Shown: positions 43,381 through 52,794, numbered from the stretch's first letter. The stretch: DNA of 64,000 nt from Rhodanobacter sp. (GCA_004298015.1 SCSE01000022.1:1-64000), one strand, 5' to 3'. Translations and numbers: made by a program. Notes: a model not told the origin generated them from the sequence alone.

Positions 43381-44486
43381 ACGGGCGTCGGCTCTGGGCG
43401 ATCGTGATCAAGGAATTGCGCCAGCTGCGCCGGGACCGCATCACGCTGGCCATGGTCATCGGTATCCCGGTGCTGCAGCTGGTGCTGTTCGGTTATGCGA
43501 TCAATACCAATCTGCGCGGACTCAACGCCGGCATCGCCGACCAAGCGCATACGGCCGGATCGCGTGCGTTGGTGATGGACATGCTTGCCACTGGCGTCGT
43601 GTCGCCGGTGGCGACGGTGAATACGCCACAGCAGCTGATGACGATGTTGCGCCGGGGCGAGATCAGCGTCGGCATCGTGATACCCGCGGATTTCGAGCGC
43701 CGTCGCATCGATGGCCGCCCGGTCGCTCAGATACTGGTCGATGGCAGCGACACGGCGGTGCAGGCTGCGGCGGCGCAGTTGGCGCAGACCCCGGTGGACA
43801 GCGCGTTACCGGATACCCGTGCCCCGCCGACGAGCACGCCACGGAGCGGCAGGATCAGCGTGGTGGGGTTCTACAATCCGCAGCGCCGCTCCGCCATCAA
43901 TATCGTGCCGGGCCTGATCGGCGTGATCCTGACCATGACCATGGTCTTGTTCACCGGCATCGCGATCGTGCGTGAGCGTGAGCGCGGCAACATGGAGCTG
44001 CTGATCGCCACGCCGCTGACCAGTGCCGAGTTGATGGTCGGCAAGGTGCTGCCCTACATCGTGATCGGCCTGCTGCAGACCACGGTGATTCTGGCGCTCG
44101 GGGTCTGGCTGTTTGCGGTGCCCATCCGTGGCAGCGTATTGGATGTGTATCTCGCCACCGGGCTGCTGATTCTTGCCAATCTCGCGCTCGGTCTGCTGAT
44201 CTCGACGCGTGCCCAGTCGCAGTTTCAGGCGATGCAGATGACTTTTTTCATCTTTCTGCCGTCGATCCTGCTGTCGGGTTTCATGTTTCCGTTCGCCGGC
44301 ATGCCGAAGGCGGCGCAATGGATTGCCGAAGTGCTGCCGTTGACCCATTTCCTGCGACTGATTCGCGGCGTGATGCTGCGCGGTGCCGGTCTGTGGGACC
44401 TATGGGGCGATGTACTGGCGCTGGTCGCATTCATCGTGGTGATGATGGCTGCCGCCATCATGCGCTTCCGCAAGCGGCTGGACTGA
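43377..44486 (+). CDS. ABC-2 type permease
   Basis: A 369-residue YbhS/YbhR-like permease. TM1 lies at residues 22-42 (LAMVIGIPVLQLVLFGYAI), followed by a large periplasmic domain, then five TM segments (from INIVPGLIGVILTMTMVLF onward) and the ABC-2 signature IVREREGN-like region IAIVRERERGNMELLIATP. Only one permease is present, whereas ybhFSR has two, so it should act as a homodimer. Last gene of the TetR cassette; a REP pair follows. Confidence 0.9.
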   Translation: MNGRRLWAIVIKELRQLRRDRITLAMVIGIPVLQLVLFGYAINTNLRGLNAGIADQAHTAGSRALVMDMLATGVVSPVATVNTPQQLMTMLRRGEISVGIVIPADFERRRIDGRPVAQILVDGSDTAVQAAAAQLAQTPVDSALPDTRAPPTSTPRSGRISVVGFYNPQRRSAINIVPGLIGVILTMTMVLFTGIAIVRERERGNMELLIATPLTSAELMVGKVLPYIVIGLLQTTVILALGVWLFAVPIRGSVLDVYLATGLLILANLALGLLISTRAQSQFQAMQMTFFIFLPSILLSGFMFPFAGMPKAAQWIAEVLPLTHFLRLIRGVMLRGAGLWDLWGDVLALVAFIVVMMAAAIMRFRKRLD

Positions 44487-44511
44487 CCCCCGCATGCGCC
44501 AACGCCTGCCT

Positions 44512-44589
44512 GTAGGAGCGCACCCTGTGCGCGAATGCTTTTTCGATGAATATCCGCAAAGAGCATTCGCGCACAGGGTGCGCTCCTAC
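44512..44589. repeat. REP pair (BIME), family A, short form
   Basis: Inverted GTAG-footed REPs between the convergent permease and miaB genes. The CTAC end contains the miaB stop codon (44586-44588). It could form a strong bidirectional hairpin. Confidence 0.9.
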
Positions 44590-45929
44590 ACGAGTTGGAT
44601 GCGCCCGCGCAGCGAGTTGCTCATTGCTTCGGTGATCTCGACGTCGATGAACTGGCCGATCAGCCGCGGATTGCCCGGGAAGTTGACGAAACGCATGTTC
44701 TCGGTGCGCCCGGTCAACTCAGCCGGATCGCGGGTGCTGGGCTTCTCCACCAGCACCCGTTGCACGCTGCCGATCATCGCCTGGCTGATCTTCTTCGCGT
44801 TGGCATTGATCGCCGCCTGCAGACGCATCAGCCGCGCATGTTTTTCGCTGGCCGGGGTGTCGTCGGCGAGGTTGGCCGCCGGTGTGCCCGGGCGCGAGGA
44901 GAAGATGAAGGAGAAGCTCTGGTCGAAACCCACGTCCTCGATCAGCTTCATGGTCTTGCCGAAATCCTCCTCGGTCTCGCCGGGGAAGCCGACGATAAAG
45001 TCGGACGACACGCAGATGTCCGGCCGTACCGCGCGCAGCTTGCGGATCTTCTGCTTGAATTCCAGCGCGGTGTAGCCGCGCTTCATCGCGCCGAGGATAC
45101 GGTCCGAGCCGGCCTGCACCGGCAAGTGCAGGTAATTGGCCAGTTGCGGCACGTTGGCGTAGGCCTCGATCAGCGAGTCGGAGAACTCCAGCGGGTGCGA
45201 GGTAGTGAAGCGGATCCGGCCGATGCCTTCGATCTGCGCGATGGCGTGGATCAGCACCGCCAGGTCGGCAATGCCGCCATCGTGGGTGGGGCCGCGATAG
45301 GCGTTCACGTTCTGCCCGAGCAGATTGACTTCGCGCACCCCTTGTTCGGCGAGCGTGGCCACCTCGACCAGCACGTCGTCGAACGGCCGACTCAGTTCCT
45401 CGCCGCGGGTATACGGCACCACGCAGTAGCTGCAGTACTTCGAGCAGCCCTCCATGATCGACACGAAGGCCGTCGGGCCTTTGGCACACGGCGCGGGGAG
45501 GCGGTCGAATTTTTCGATCTCGGGGAAGCTGATGTCGACCTGTGGCTTGCCGCTGGCGCGCTGCCGGTCGATCAGTTCGGGCAGCCGGTGCAAGGTCTGC
45601 GGGCCGAACACCAGGTCGACATAGGGCGCACGCTTGACGATCGCCTCACCCTCTTGCGAGGCGACGCAACCACCGACCCCGATCAGCACCGGCTTGCCGC
45701 CTTTTTTGTGTTCTTTCCAGCGGCCGAGCTGGCTGAACACCTTCTCTTGTGCTTTTTCGCGGATCGAGCAGGTGTTGATCAGGATCACGTCTGCGTCGGC
45801 CTCGTCGGTCGTCAACTCCATGCCGTGCGATGCCTTGAGTACGTCAGCCATCTTGGCCGAGTCGTACTCGTTCATCTGGCAACCGTGGGTCTTGATGAAG
45901 AGTTTCGCGGGCGGGTGCTGGCCGGTCAT
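44586..45929 (-). CDS. miaB: tRNA-2-methylthio-N6-isopentenyladenosine(37) synthase
   Basis: A 447-residue radical-SAM methylthiotransferase acting on A37 of tRNAs that read UNN codons. N-terminal UPF0004 domain with cluster cysteines C17, C54 and C88; radical-SAM cysteines C162, C166, C169 in [11 protein letters not shown]-terminal TRAM domain ([15 protein letters not shown] onward). Full length. The final codons meet a REP that supplies the TAG. It usually heads the miaB-phoH-ybeY-corC operon. Confidence 0.95.
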   Translation of the reverse strand: MTGQHPPAKLFIKTHGCQMNEYDSAKMADVLKASHGMELTTDEADADVILINTCSIREKAQEKVFSQLGRWKEHKKGGKPVLIGVGGCVASQEGEAIVKRAPYVDLVFGPQTLHRLPELIDRQRASGKPQVDISFPEIEKFDRLPAPCAKGPTAFVSIMEGCSKYCSYCVVPYTRGEELSRPFDDVLVEVATLAEQGVREVNLLGQNVNAYRGPTHDGGIADLAVLIHAIAQIEGIGRIRFTTSHPLEFSDSLIEAYANVPQLANYLHLPVQAGSDRILGAMKRGYTALEFKQKIRKLRAVRPDICVSSDFIVGFPGETEEDFGKTMKLIEDVGFDQSFSFIFSSRPGTPAANLADDTPASEKHARLMRLQAAINANAKKISQAMIGSVQRVLVEKPSTRDPAELTGRTENMRFVNFPGNPRLIGQFIDVEITEAMSNSLRGRIQLV

Positions 45930-46222
45930 GGCGTGGATACCGTGGTTCGTGGGGCGCTGGGAGAAGCCGCGTAACCGCGCAGTTTACCCGCGTGATGCCG
46001 TCTTCGCCAGCAGATCGGCATGAAAGATCAATCACTTGCAACGCTCTCGGCGCGGCGCTTCGGGATGGGCGTTCCCGCTGTGTCGCCGGCCTTCGTGGGA
46101 AAAAAATGTCGGTCTCCATGCCCTGTCGGGGGGAGTACTCGAGAAGACTTCATGCTGGACGCGGCGCGCGAAATCGAGGCTGCGGACTTGGCGCGCGCGC
46201 GCGATGACGGCACACTGCGCCC

Positions 46223-47380
46223 ATGTTCGACGTCGCAAGCCCCGGGGGAGGCGTCGGTCAACCGGTTGCATGCCTTCCCGTCTGCTCGATCCTGTCGCGG
46301 CTCGCGGCAGGCTGTGTGCTGCTGACACTGCTGGGCTGGCAATCGGTGGCGCATGCCGGCAGCTTGTACCGCTGTGTCGGCAGCAAGGGCGAGGCGGTTT
46401 ACAGCAGCAGCACGGCCGGCTATCGCGGTTGTCACAAGATCAGCTCGTTTGTCAGCCCGGTGCCGCGCCGCAAGGCGCCCGAAGCCAGGGTGTCGCTGAC
46501 CCGGGTGGGTGCCTCGGTCGTCACCACGGCACGCAATCTGGGTGCCGATGGTGCCCATCCGACCTCGCTGGCGGGGGTGCGGGGCGGGGCGATGACGACG
46601 GCGCGAGCGCTTGCCGCAGCGCGCGTGCAGCGCGTATCGCTGGCCGCCGTGACCGGTACTGCGGAATCGAGCGCCAAGCTGCCATTGGCGGCCGTGGCGG
46701 CGGGCACGCCGGCAGCATGGTCGTATCGCGAATCGCGTGGCGTGTCGTCGGTGGCAGCAGGGTCACAGGTTGGCGGCAACAAGACATTGCGCGGTGCGGT
46801 GTACCGCGTGGCGCAACCCGACGGCAGTGTCGAGTACACCAATATTCGCCCGTCGGCCCGGCATGGTCGCGCCGTGACCATGCTGTTCAGTTATATCGCA
46901 ACCTGTGCAGCTTGCAGCCTGCATTCACCGATTCACTGGTCCCGCGTGCCTCTCCACCTGACCGCCTACAGCGATTCGATCCGCTCAGCCAGCGTCGAAT
47001 ACGGTGTCGACGAAGCCTTCCTGCGTGCGATCATTCATGCCGAAAGTGCCTTCAATCCGCGCGCGCTGTCGATCAAGGGGGCCCAGGGTCTGATGCAGTT
47101 GATGCCCGCCACCGCCAGCGACATGGGTGTGCTCGATGCGTTCAACACCGATCAGAACATCCGCGGCGGTGCGCGCTATCTGAGTTTGCTGTTGCGCGAT
47201 TTCCACGGCAACGAAAAGCTGGCAGCGGCCGCCTATAACGCCGGGCCGGGGGCGGTGGAGCGCTACAGCGGTGTGCCACCGTATGCCGAAACCCGGGTCT
47301 ACGTGCAGCGCGTGGGTATCCTGCGGCGGCGTTACGGTCAGGCCATCCATCCGCCGCTTGCGTCCAGTGGACCGGGCTAG
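46223..47380 (+). CDS. Lytic transglycosylase (SLT domain) with DUF4124-like N-terminus
   Basis: About 385 residues. A signal-like hydrophobic stretch (LAAGCVLLTLLGWQSVAHA), a DUF4124-like segment (LYRCVGSKGEAVYSS), a long low-complexity linker rich in Ala, Arg and Val, a second short DUF4124-like segment (YRVAQPDGSVEYTNI), then the SLT domain with the catalytic Glu in IIHAESAFNPRALS, GLMQLMPATA and AYNAGPGAV. It would cleave peptidoglycan in the periplasm. The ATG at 46223 lacks a Shine-Dalgarno, so the start is uncertain. The stop lies in the left arm of a large palindrome. Confidence 0.85.
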   Translation: MFDVASPGGGVGQPVACLPVCSILSRLAAGCVLLTLLGWQSVAHAGSLYRCVGSKGEAVYSSSTAGYRGCHKISSFVSPVPRRKAPEARVSLTRVGASVVTTARNLGADGAHPTSLAGVRGGAMTTARALAAARVQRVSLAAVTGTAESSAKLPLAAVAAGTPAAWSYRESRGVSSVAAGSQVGGNKTLRGAVYRVAQPDGSVEYTNIRPSARHGRAVTMLFSYIATCAACSLHSPIHWSRVPLHLTAYSDSIRSASVEYGVDEAFLRAIIHAESAFNPRALSIKGAQGLMQLMPATASDMGVLDAFNTDQNIRGGARYLSLLLRDFHGNEKLAAAAYNAGPGAVERYSGVPPYAETRVYVQRVGILRRRYGQAIHPPLASSGPG

Positions 47381-47543
47381 GAGCGTGGGCCGTAGAAATC
47401 TTCGGGCTGCGATTGTGCTCTCATCCATAGGCTGAGTTTCTCGTCAGGCTTGCATAGAACCACTATGCGCTCCTTCCGATACACCCATCCTATTGGCGAT
47501 AGCGCAATCTCGCTCTCCAAAGTTTCTACGGCCCAAGCTCCTG
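47378..47543. repeat. Large imperfect palindrome (ERIC/MITE-like element)
   Basis: Terminal arms 47378-47398 and 47523-47543 are inverted repeats matching at 19 of 21 positions (core GGGCCGTAGAAA). The exact centre holds a hairpin GCATAG-AACCA-CTATGC (47452-47468), and subterminal parts also pair loosely. The whole 166 bp can fold into one long hairpin. It contains no gene. Confidence 0.75.
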
Positions 47544-47563
47544 GGATGTTGCCGGGCTGAGCG

Positions 47564-48730
47564 TCAGGGCGTGCCCCTGTCCATCGCCGGTCGCTGCATC
47601 AGGGTGATTTTCTTGTGGAACGGGTTGCCATTGCGCAGGCCGGAGATCTCGACGGTGGTGCCGGGTTTCAGCGCGGCCTCGTGGCGACGCAGGTCGGCCG
47701 GGTCGAGAATGTCGTGGTCGCCGATGCGCAACAGAATGTCGCGGGGCTTGATGCCGGCCAGCGCCGCCGGGCCACCGGGGTAGACGGTGGTGACCTGAAC
47801 TCCGCGCGCCGCCGCCGGCAGGCCACTGTTGGCCGGGACCGGCACGAACGCATAGTCGGCGCCGATCCAGCCACGCACCACATGCCCGGTGGCGATGATC
47901 TGGTCGAGCACGTTCTTGGCGGTATCCACCGGTATCGCAAAGCCGATGCCTTCAGCGCCGGCCGCCTTGCCGATAAGCAAGGTGTTGATGCCGACCAGTT
48001 GGCCCTCGGTGTTGATCAGCGCGCCGCCGGAGTTGCCCAGGTTGATGGCGGCATCGGTCTGAATGAAATCCTCGGCGCTGGAGCTGTTCAACTGACGGCC
48101 GACGGCACTGACAATACCCATGGTCACGGTCTGGTTGAGGCCGAGCGGATTGCCGATCGCCAGCACCACGTCACCGGCACGCAGCGTCTGCTTGTCAGCC
48201 AGCTGGATCGCCGGCAGGTTGTTGGCGTCGATCTTCAGTACCGCCAGATCGGTTTCTGCATCCGCGCCGACCAGGGTGGCCTTGGCGATGCGGCCGTCGT
48301 ACAGCAGCACCTGGATGTCGGCGGCATTGGCGATTACATGATTATTCGTCAATACATAATCGTGACCGTGCGCACGCACGATAACGCCGGAACCTAGCGT
48401 CTGTTCGCGATGCTGATACGTGGTAGGCATGCCGCCAAACAGTTGCTGCAGCACCGGGTTGTTGTACATGCGCAAGGCTTTTTCGGTAATGATCTTGTTG
48501 GCGTAGATATTCACCACCGAGGGCGCTGCGAGGGCCACGGCGTCCGCGTACGAAACCGGGCCTTGTTGCCGCCGCGCACTGACCTGTTGGATCGGTGCGA
48601 CGCCGAAACCGAATCGGCTGCGCAGGCGTTGCCCGCTACCGGGCCAGAACAGGCTGATCACGAATGCTACAGCCAATCCGAGAATGACAAATCGGGCGAT
48701 AAAGGCGAGCGTGCCGGCAGCGTGTTTCAT
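47564..48730 (-). CDS. DegS-like membrane-anchored serine protease (HtrA family)
   Basis: A 388-residue HtrA protein with a single N-terminal TM anchor (FVILGLAVAFVISLFW), a trypsin-like domain with the triad in LTNNHVI, AETDLAVLK and NLGNSGGAL, and only one PDZ domain (GIKPRDILLRIGD). One PDZ and an anchor match DegS/AlgW, which start the sigma-E envelope stress cascade by cutting RseA/MucA, rather than the soluble two-PDZ DegP. No rse genes are nearby. Confidence 0.9.
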   Translation of the reverse strand: MKHAAGTLAFIARFVILGLAVAFVISLFWPGSGQRLRSRFGFGVAPIQQVSARRQQGPVSYADAVALAAPSVVNIYANKIITEKALRMYNNPVLQQLFGGMPTTYQHREQTLGSGVIVRAHGHDYVLTNNHVIANAADIQVLLYDGRIAKATLVGADAETDLAVLKIDANNLPAIQLADKQTLRAGDVVLAIGNPLGLNQTVTMGIVSAVGRQLNSSSAEDFIQTDAAINLGNSGGALINTEGQLVGINTLLIGKAAGAEGIGFAIPVDTAKNVLDQIIATGHVVRGWIGADYAFVPVPANSGLPAAARGVQVTTVYPGGPAALAGIKPRDILLRIGDHDILDPADLRRHEAALKPGTTVEISGLRNGNPFHKKITLMQRPAMDRGTP

Positions 48731-48817
48731 GGCAAAGAATGAGTCCCGGCAAAGTCGTGGCGAAAATGTTGCGGCGGATCGACTTCGCCGGCGGTGCGGT
48801 TTTATGGCGCGGTTACA

Positions 48818-48846
48818 TTGTACGTGGCAAGTCCTGACGCTACACT
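48818..48846 (+). promoter_or_regulatory. Sigma-70-like promoter of the petABC operon
   Basis: TTGTAC (48818-48823) and TACACT (48841-48846) are separated by exactly 17 bp. They lie about 60 bp before the petA start, which has GGAGAG in front of it. Confidence 0.55.
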
Positions 48847-48905
48847 AACGCGATTTTCACGAGGTCCCAAACCTCGACGTGTCGTTGCAAATATCGGAGA
48901 GACTG

Positions 48906-49511
48906 ATGGGGAATGAAGTCGTCGATCACGGCCGTCGCCGATTCCTTACTGCTGCCACAGCTGTGGTCGGTGGTGTGGGAGTTGTCGCGGCAGCTGTGCC
49001 CTTCATCAAGTCGTGGGAGCCCAGCGCACGGGCGAAGGCGGCTGGTGCCCCGGTAACCCAGTCGTTGAAAAAGATCGAACTGGGCCAGCAACTGATCGTG
49101 AGCTGGAGAAGCCTGCCGATCTTCATCGTCAACCGGACCAAGCAGCAACTGGCCGCCCTGCCGGGGCAGGACCCGCGGCTGGTCGACCCCAAGTCGGACG
49201 GTAGCTCGTCCGCCCAGCAGCCGAAATACGCGCAGAACGAAGCCCGGTCGATCAAGCCCGAATGGCTGGTGATGATCGGCATCTGCACGCATCTCGGGTG
49301 TGTGCCGACCTATGTCGGGGAGATGAAGCCCGAGCCCTTCGATCCGAACTGGCAGGGTGGCTATTATTGCCCCTGTCATCACTCCCGATATGACATGGCT
49401 GGCCGCGTCTACAAGGACGTGCCTGCGCCGAAGAACATGGTGATCCCGCCTTATCACTACGTGGACGACATGACTGTGCAGATTGGCGTGAATCCGAAGG
49501 AGGCCAGCTGA
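48906..49511 (+). CDS. petA: Ubiquinol-cytochrome c reductase, Rieske iron-sulfur subunit
   Basis: A 201-residue subunit of the cytochrome bc1 complex carrying the 2Fe-2S cluster that takes an electron from ubiquinol. It begins with a twin-arginine-like leader (GRRRFLTAATAVVGGVG) that serves as membrane anchor; cluster motifs CTHLGC and CPCHHSRYD are complete. The ATG at 48906 is preceded by GGAGAG. Stop and petB start overlap (TGATG). Confidence 0.95.
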   Translation: MGNEVVDHGRRRFLTAATAVVGGVGVVAAAVPFIKSWEPSARAKAAGAPVTQSLKKIELGQQLIVSWRSLPIFIVNRTKQQLAALPGQDPRLVDPKSDGSSSAQQPKYAQNEARSIKPEWLVMIGICTHLGCVPTYVGEMKPEPFDPNWQGGYYCPCHHSRYDMAGRVYKDVPAPKNMVIPPYHYVDDMTVQIGVNPKEAS

Positions 49512-50812
49512 TGGCCAACGTATTCTCCCGTCTCGGCGGCTGGATCACCGAGCGCTCGCCCGGCCTGATGCCGATGTACCGCAAGCACATGAGCGAGTAC
49601 TACGCGCCGAAGAATTTCAATCTCTGGTACTACTTCGGTTCGCTGGCTTTCCTGGTGCTGGTCAGCCAGATTGTGACCGGCATCTTCCTCACGATGAACT
49701 ACAACCCGAGTGCCGCGGGTGCATTCGATTCGGTGCAGTACATCATGCGCGACGTCGAGTGGGGCTGGCTGATCCGCTACATGCATTCCACCGGTGCCTC
49801 GCTGTTCTTCATAGTGGTGTTCCTGCACATGTTCCGCGGCATCATCTACGGGTCGTACAAGAAGCCGCGCGAGCTGGTGTGGCTGCTCGGGATGCTGATT
49901 TTCCTGGTGCTGATGGCCGAGGCGTTCATGGGCTACGTGTTGCCGTGGGGCAACATGTCGTTCTGGGGCGCCAAGGTGATCATCTCGCTGTTCGGAACGA
50001 TTCCGGTGATCGGCGGCCATCTGGTGGACTGGATCATGGGCGACTTCCTGCCAGGCGACGCCACCTTGAACCGGTTCTTCGCCCTGCACGTGATTGCGCT
50101 GCCGCTGGTGCTGTTGCTGCTGGTGGTGCTCCACCTCGCGGCGTTGCACGAGGTAGGCTCCAACAATCCGGACGGTGTGGAGATCAAGAAGGGCCCCAAG
50201 GGTAATCGCTGGAGCCCGCTGGCGCCGGCTGACGGCATTCCGTTTCACCCCTATTACACGGTAAAGGATCTGTTTGGCGTCGGCTTTTTCCTGCTGATCG
50301 CCGCCTTCATCATCTTCTTTGCGCCGACCCTGGGTGGCTGGTTCCTGGAGCATGACAATTCGATCCGGGCCAATAACCTGGTGACCCCTTCGGAGATCAA
50401 GCCAGTCTGGTACTTCACCTCGTTCTACGGCATCGTGCGCGTGATGCCGGCTTTCCTGGGAACCGCCGTCTGGGGCGTGCTGACGATGTTCGCGGCGATC
50501 GCGGTGCTGTTCCTGTTTCCATGGATCGATCGAGGCCAGGTCAAGTCGATCCGTTACCGCGGAACCGGCTTCAAGGTGGGCCTCGGGGTGTTCGTCCTCG
50601 CCTTCATCGGTCTCGGTTCACTGGGTGCCGGGGTGACCGACAAGGTCTTCCCGGAGTGGTTTGGCGATGTCGATCTCGCCACGTGGGACAACAATTTCGG
50701 TCGCCTGATGATCTTGCTCTACTTCGGCTTCTTCGTGTTTCTCTGGGCATACACGCATTTCGGGTGGGAGAAGACCAAGCCGGTTCCGGATCGGGTGACG
50801 ATGCATGATTAA
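49511..50812 (+). CDS. petB: Cytochrome b of the bc1 complex
   Basis: A 433-residue integral membrane subunit with eight TM segments, two pairs of heme histidines (in IRYMHSTGASLFF/FLHMFRG and ALHVIALPL/VLHLAALHEVGSNNPDG) and the Qo-site region with PE-related element. It follows petA with overlap and precedes petC, the standard order. It conducts electrons between the Qo and Qi sites and pumps protons. Confidence 0.95.
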   Translation: MANVFSRLGGWITERSPGLMPMYRKHMSEYYAPKNFNLWYYFGSLAFLVLVSQIVTGIFLTMNYNPSAAGAFDSVQYIMRDVEWGWLIRYMHSTGASLFFIVVFLHMFRGIIYGSYKKPRELVWLLGMLIFLVLMAEAFMGYVLPWGNMSFWGAKVIISLFGTIPVIGGHLVDWIMGDFLPGDATLNRFFALHVIALPLVLLLLVVLHLAALHEVGSNNPDGVEIKKGPKGNRWSPLAPADGIPFHPYYTVKDLFGVGFFLLIAAFIIFFAPTLGGWFLEHDNSIRANNLVTPSEIKPVWYFTSFYGIVRVMPAFLGTAVWGVLTMFAAIAVLFLFPWIDRGQVKSIRYRGTGFKVGLGVFVLAFIGLGSLGAGVTDKVFPEWFGDVDLATWDNNFGRLMILLYFGFFVFLWAYTHFGWEKTKPVPDRVTMHD

Positions 50813-51581
50813 TCGGCAGACCTTCATGACACGGCGACCAGCGATGAAATACTTTTTCCCGGTATTGGCCTTGACCCTTGGCCTGCTTGCGGGCAGCGCG
50901 TCGGTGCAAGCGGAGGAGGGGCATGGCAGCGAGCTGATGTCCTCCGGTGCGAGCGTGCGCGACCAGGCCTCGCTGCAGCGTGGTGCGCGGCTCTACTTCA
51001 ACTACTGCGTCGGCTGTCATTCGCTGAAGTACATGCGTTATTCGCGCATGGCCAAGGATCTTGGGCTCACGGAAAACGAGGTGATGCAGAACCTCAACTT
51101 CACCGGCGCCAAATTTGATGGTCCGGTGATTTCACACATGCCGCCCGCGCTGGCGACCAAGTGGTTCGGCAAGGCGCCGCCGGACCTGTCGCTGGAGGTG
51201 AGTGCAAAGGGCGCCGACTGGGTCTACACGTATCTCAATACGTTCTACCTGGACCCGCACAGCCCGGTGGGCTGGAACAATTTAACGCTGCCGAACGCCG
51301 CCATGCCGTTTCCGTTGTGGGAGTTGCAGGGCATGCAGACAGCGGTGATGAAGCCAGGTTCTGCTCATCAGGTGGAGAAGCTGGAGCTTTCCCAGCCAGG
51401 TCGATTGACCCCGGCCCAGTACCAGCAGGCGACCCGCGACCTGACCAGTTTTCTGCAGTACGTGTCCGAGCCGGCGGCCCTGCAGCGGCATCGCTATGGG
51501 GTATGGGTCCTGCTGTTCCTGGCCTTTTTCACGTTGCTGGCCTATATGCTCAAGAAGGAATACTGGAAAGACGTCCACTGA
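50805..51581 (+). CDS. petC: Cytochrome c1 of the bc1 complex
   Basis: Up to 258 residues. Signal peptide KYFFPVLALTLGLLAGSASVQA, the heme c motif CVGCH (C68, C71, H72 counted from this start), the axial methionine region further on and a C-terminal TM anchor (YGVWVLLFLAFFTLLAYMLKKEYW). Start options are ATG at 50805 (8-bp overlap with petB), 50826 or 50844; the last would give a more usual signal peptide length. It hands electrons to soluble cytochrome c. Confidence 0.95.
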   Translation: MINRQTFMTRRPAMKYFFPVLALTLGLLAGSASVQAEEGHGSELMSSGASVRDQASLQRGARLYFNYCVGCHSLKYMRYSRMAKDLGLTENEVMQNLNFTGAKFDGPVISHMPPALATKWFGKAPPDLSLEVSAKGADWVYTYLNTFYLDPHSPVGWNNLTLPNAAMPFPLWELQGMQTAVMKPGSAHQVEKLELSQPGRLTPAQYQQATRDLTSFLQYVSEPAALQRHRYGVWVLLFLAFFTLLAYMLKKEYWKDVH

Positions 51582-51653
51582 GCCGGATGACCCGTATCCG
51601 GCGGCGGTAGCTACAGGTTGCCGCATTCATGTATCGATGGGGATGGATGGCGG

Positions 51654-52274
51654 ATGGTTCCAAGTGCTCGCACACGTACCGTATTGACGTTGTACACCAC
51701 GCCCGATGACATCCAGTGTCATCGGGCGCGCCTGGTGCTCGCCGCCAAGGGGGTAGCCTACGAGCGCGTGCTGGTGGATCCGGCCAGCCCGCCAGAAGAT
51801 CTGATCGAGCTCAATCCCTACGGCAGTACGCCGACGCTGGTGGACCGCGACCTGACGTTGTTCGACACCTCGGTGGTCAGCGAGTACCTGGACGAGCGTT
51901 ATCCGCACCCCCCCTTGATGCCAATCGATCCGCTGTCGCGTGCCCGCTTGCGGGTAGCTGCGGTGCGTGTGGAAAAAGACTGGGTGAGCGAGGTCGATAT
52001 CATTCGTTTGGGCGGGCGCCCGGCCGATAGCGCACGCAAACGCCTGCGCGCGAACCTGCTCTCCACCGTGCCCTTGTTCAAGGCATCCAAATTCTTTCTC
52101 AATCCCGAAATGAGCCTGGTCGATTGCCTGGTGGCTCCGGTGATCTGGCGGTTGCCCTGGCTCGGGGTGGAACTGGGTCGCGAAGGCAAGCCGCTCCTTG
52201 ATTACGGCGAACGTTTGTTCCACAGTCAGGGTTTTGCGCGCAGCATGACCGATATCGAAAAGGCCATGCGATAA
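51654..52274 (+). CDS. sspA: Stringent starvation protein A
   Basis: A 206-residue glutathione-S-transferase-fold protein that binds RNA polymerase in E. coli and affects stationary-phase and virulence genes. It has the thioredoxin-like N-terminal half (VLTLYTTPDDIQCHRARLVLAAKGV) and NPYGSTPTLVDRDL, with an SspA-like helical C-terminal half. Start at MVPSARTRT; upstream ATGs lie in a G-rich run. petABC-sspA-sspB is a common order in gammaproteobacteria and betaproteobacteria. Confidence 0.9.
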   Translation: MVPSARTRTVLTLYTTPDDIQCHRARLVLAAKGVAYERVLVDPASPPEDLIELNPYGSTPTLVDRDLTLFDTSVVSEYLDERYPHPPLMPIDPLSRARLRVAAVRVEKDWVSEVDIIRLGGRPADSARKRLRANLLSTVPLFKASKFFLNPEMSLVDCLVAPVIWRLPWLGVELGREGKPLLDYGERLFHSQGFARSMTDIEKAMR

Positions 52275-52277
52275 ACC

Positions 52278-52718
52278 ATGAACGATAATGAAGCCGCTTC
52301 AATGAGCTCCAACCGCCCCTATCTCTTGCGGGCGATCTACGACTGGATCAGCGACAACAACCTCACGCCCTATGTACTGGTGGACGCCGGCTACGAAGGC
52401 GTACGGGTGCCACCCCAGGTCGTCAAGAACGGTCAGGTGGTGATGAACCTGGCGATGCGGGCGGTGGCCAATCTCGATCTCGGCAATGACTGGATCAGTT
52501 TTCAGGCGCGCTTTTCCGGCGTCAGTCAGGCAATCCATATCCCGGTGCAAGCCGTGCTGGCGCTTTATGCGCAGGAAAACGGACAGGGCATGATGTTTCC
52601 CGCCGAAGAGGGTGGTGATACTCCACCGCCTTCCGCACCCGAACCCGAAGAAGGGCCGACCGCACCGGAGGGTGAAAAACCGAAGCGGAGCGGATCGCAT
52701 CTTCGAGTGGTCAAGTAG
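52278..52718 (+). CDS. sspB: Stringent starvation protein B, ClpXP adaptor
   Basis: A 146-residue adaptor that delivers ssrA-tagged proteins to ClpXP. The folded N-terminal domain (residues 10-105: SNRPYLLRAIYDW, then VVKNGQVVMNLAMRAV) is followed by a flexible acidic, proline-rich linker and a C-terminal ClpX-docking tail ending LRVVK. It starts 3 bp after sspA. Confidence 0.95.
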   Translation: MNDNEAASMSSNRPYLLRAIYDWISDNNLTPYVLVDAGYEGVRVPPQVVKNGQVVMNLAMRAVANLDLGNDWISFQARFSGVSQAIHIPVQAVLALYAQENGQGMMFPAEEGGDTPPPSAPEPEEGPTAPEGEKPKRSGSHLRVVK

Positions 52719-52794
52719 CGCGGGTTCAGGGGGCGGCCGGCCCAGGACAACTCACTTGCAGCCACCCGCTGTGATGCTTGTCGTGCGGGATGGC

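Noticed and set aside
32570-44486. The OMF at 32.6 kb and the ABC exporter at 41-44 kb as one tripartite efflux system
   Set aside because: They are separated by the synthase operon and housekeeping genes and lie on opposite strands; the OMF is more simply part of the synthase operon, though sharing cannot be excluded.
46020-46325. Small open frames between miaB and the lytic transglycosylase
   Set aside because: No ribosome binding site, motif or consistent composition; they overlap the transglycosylase start region.
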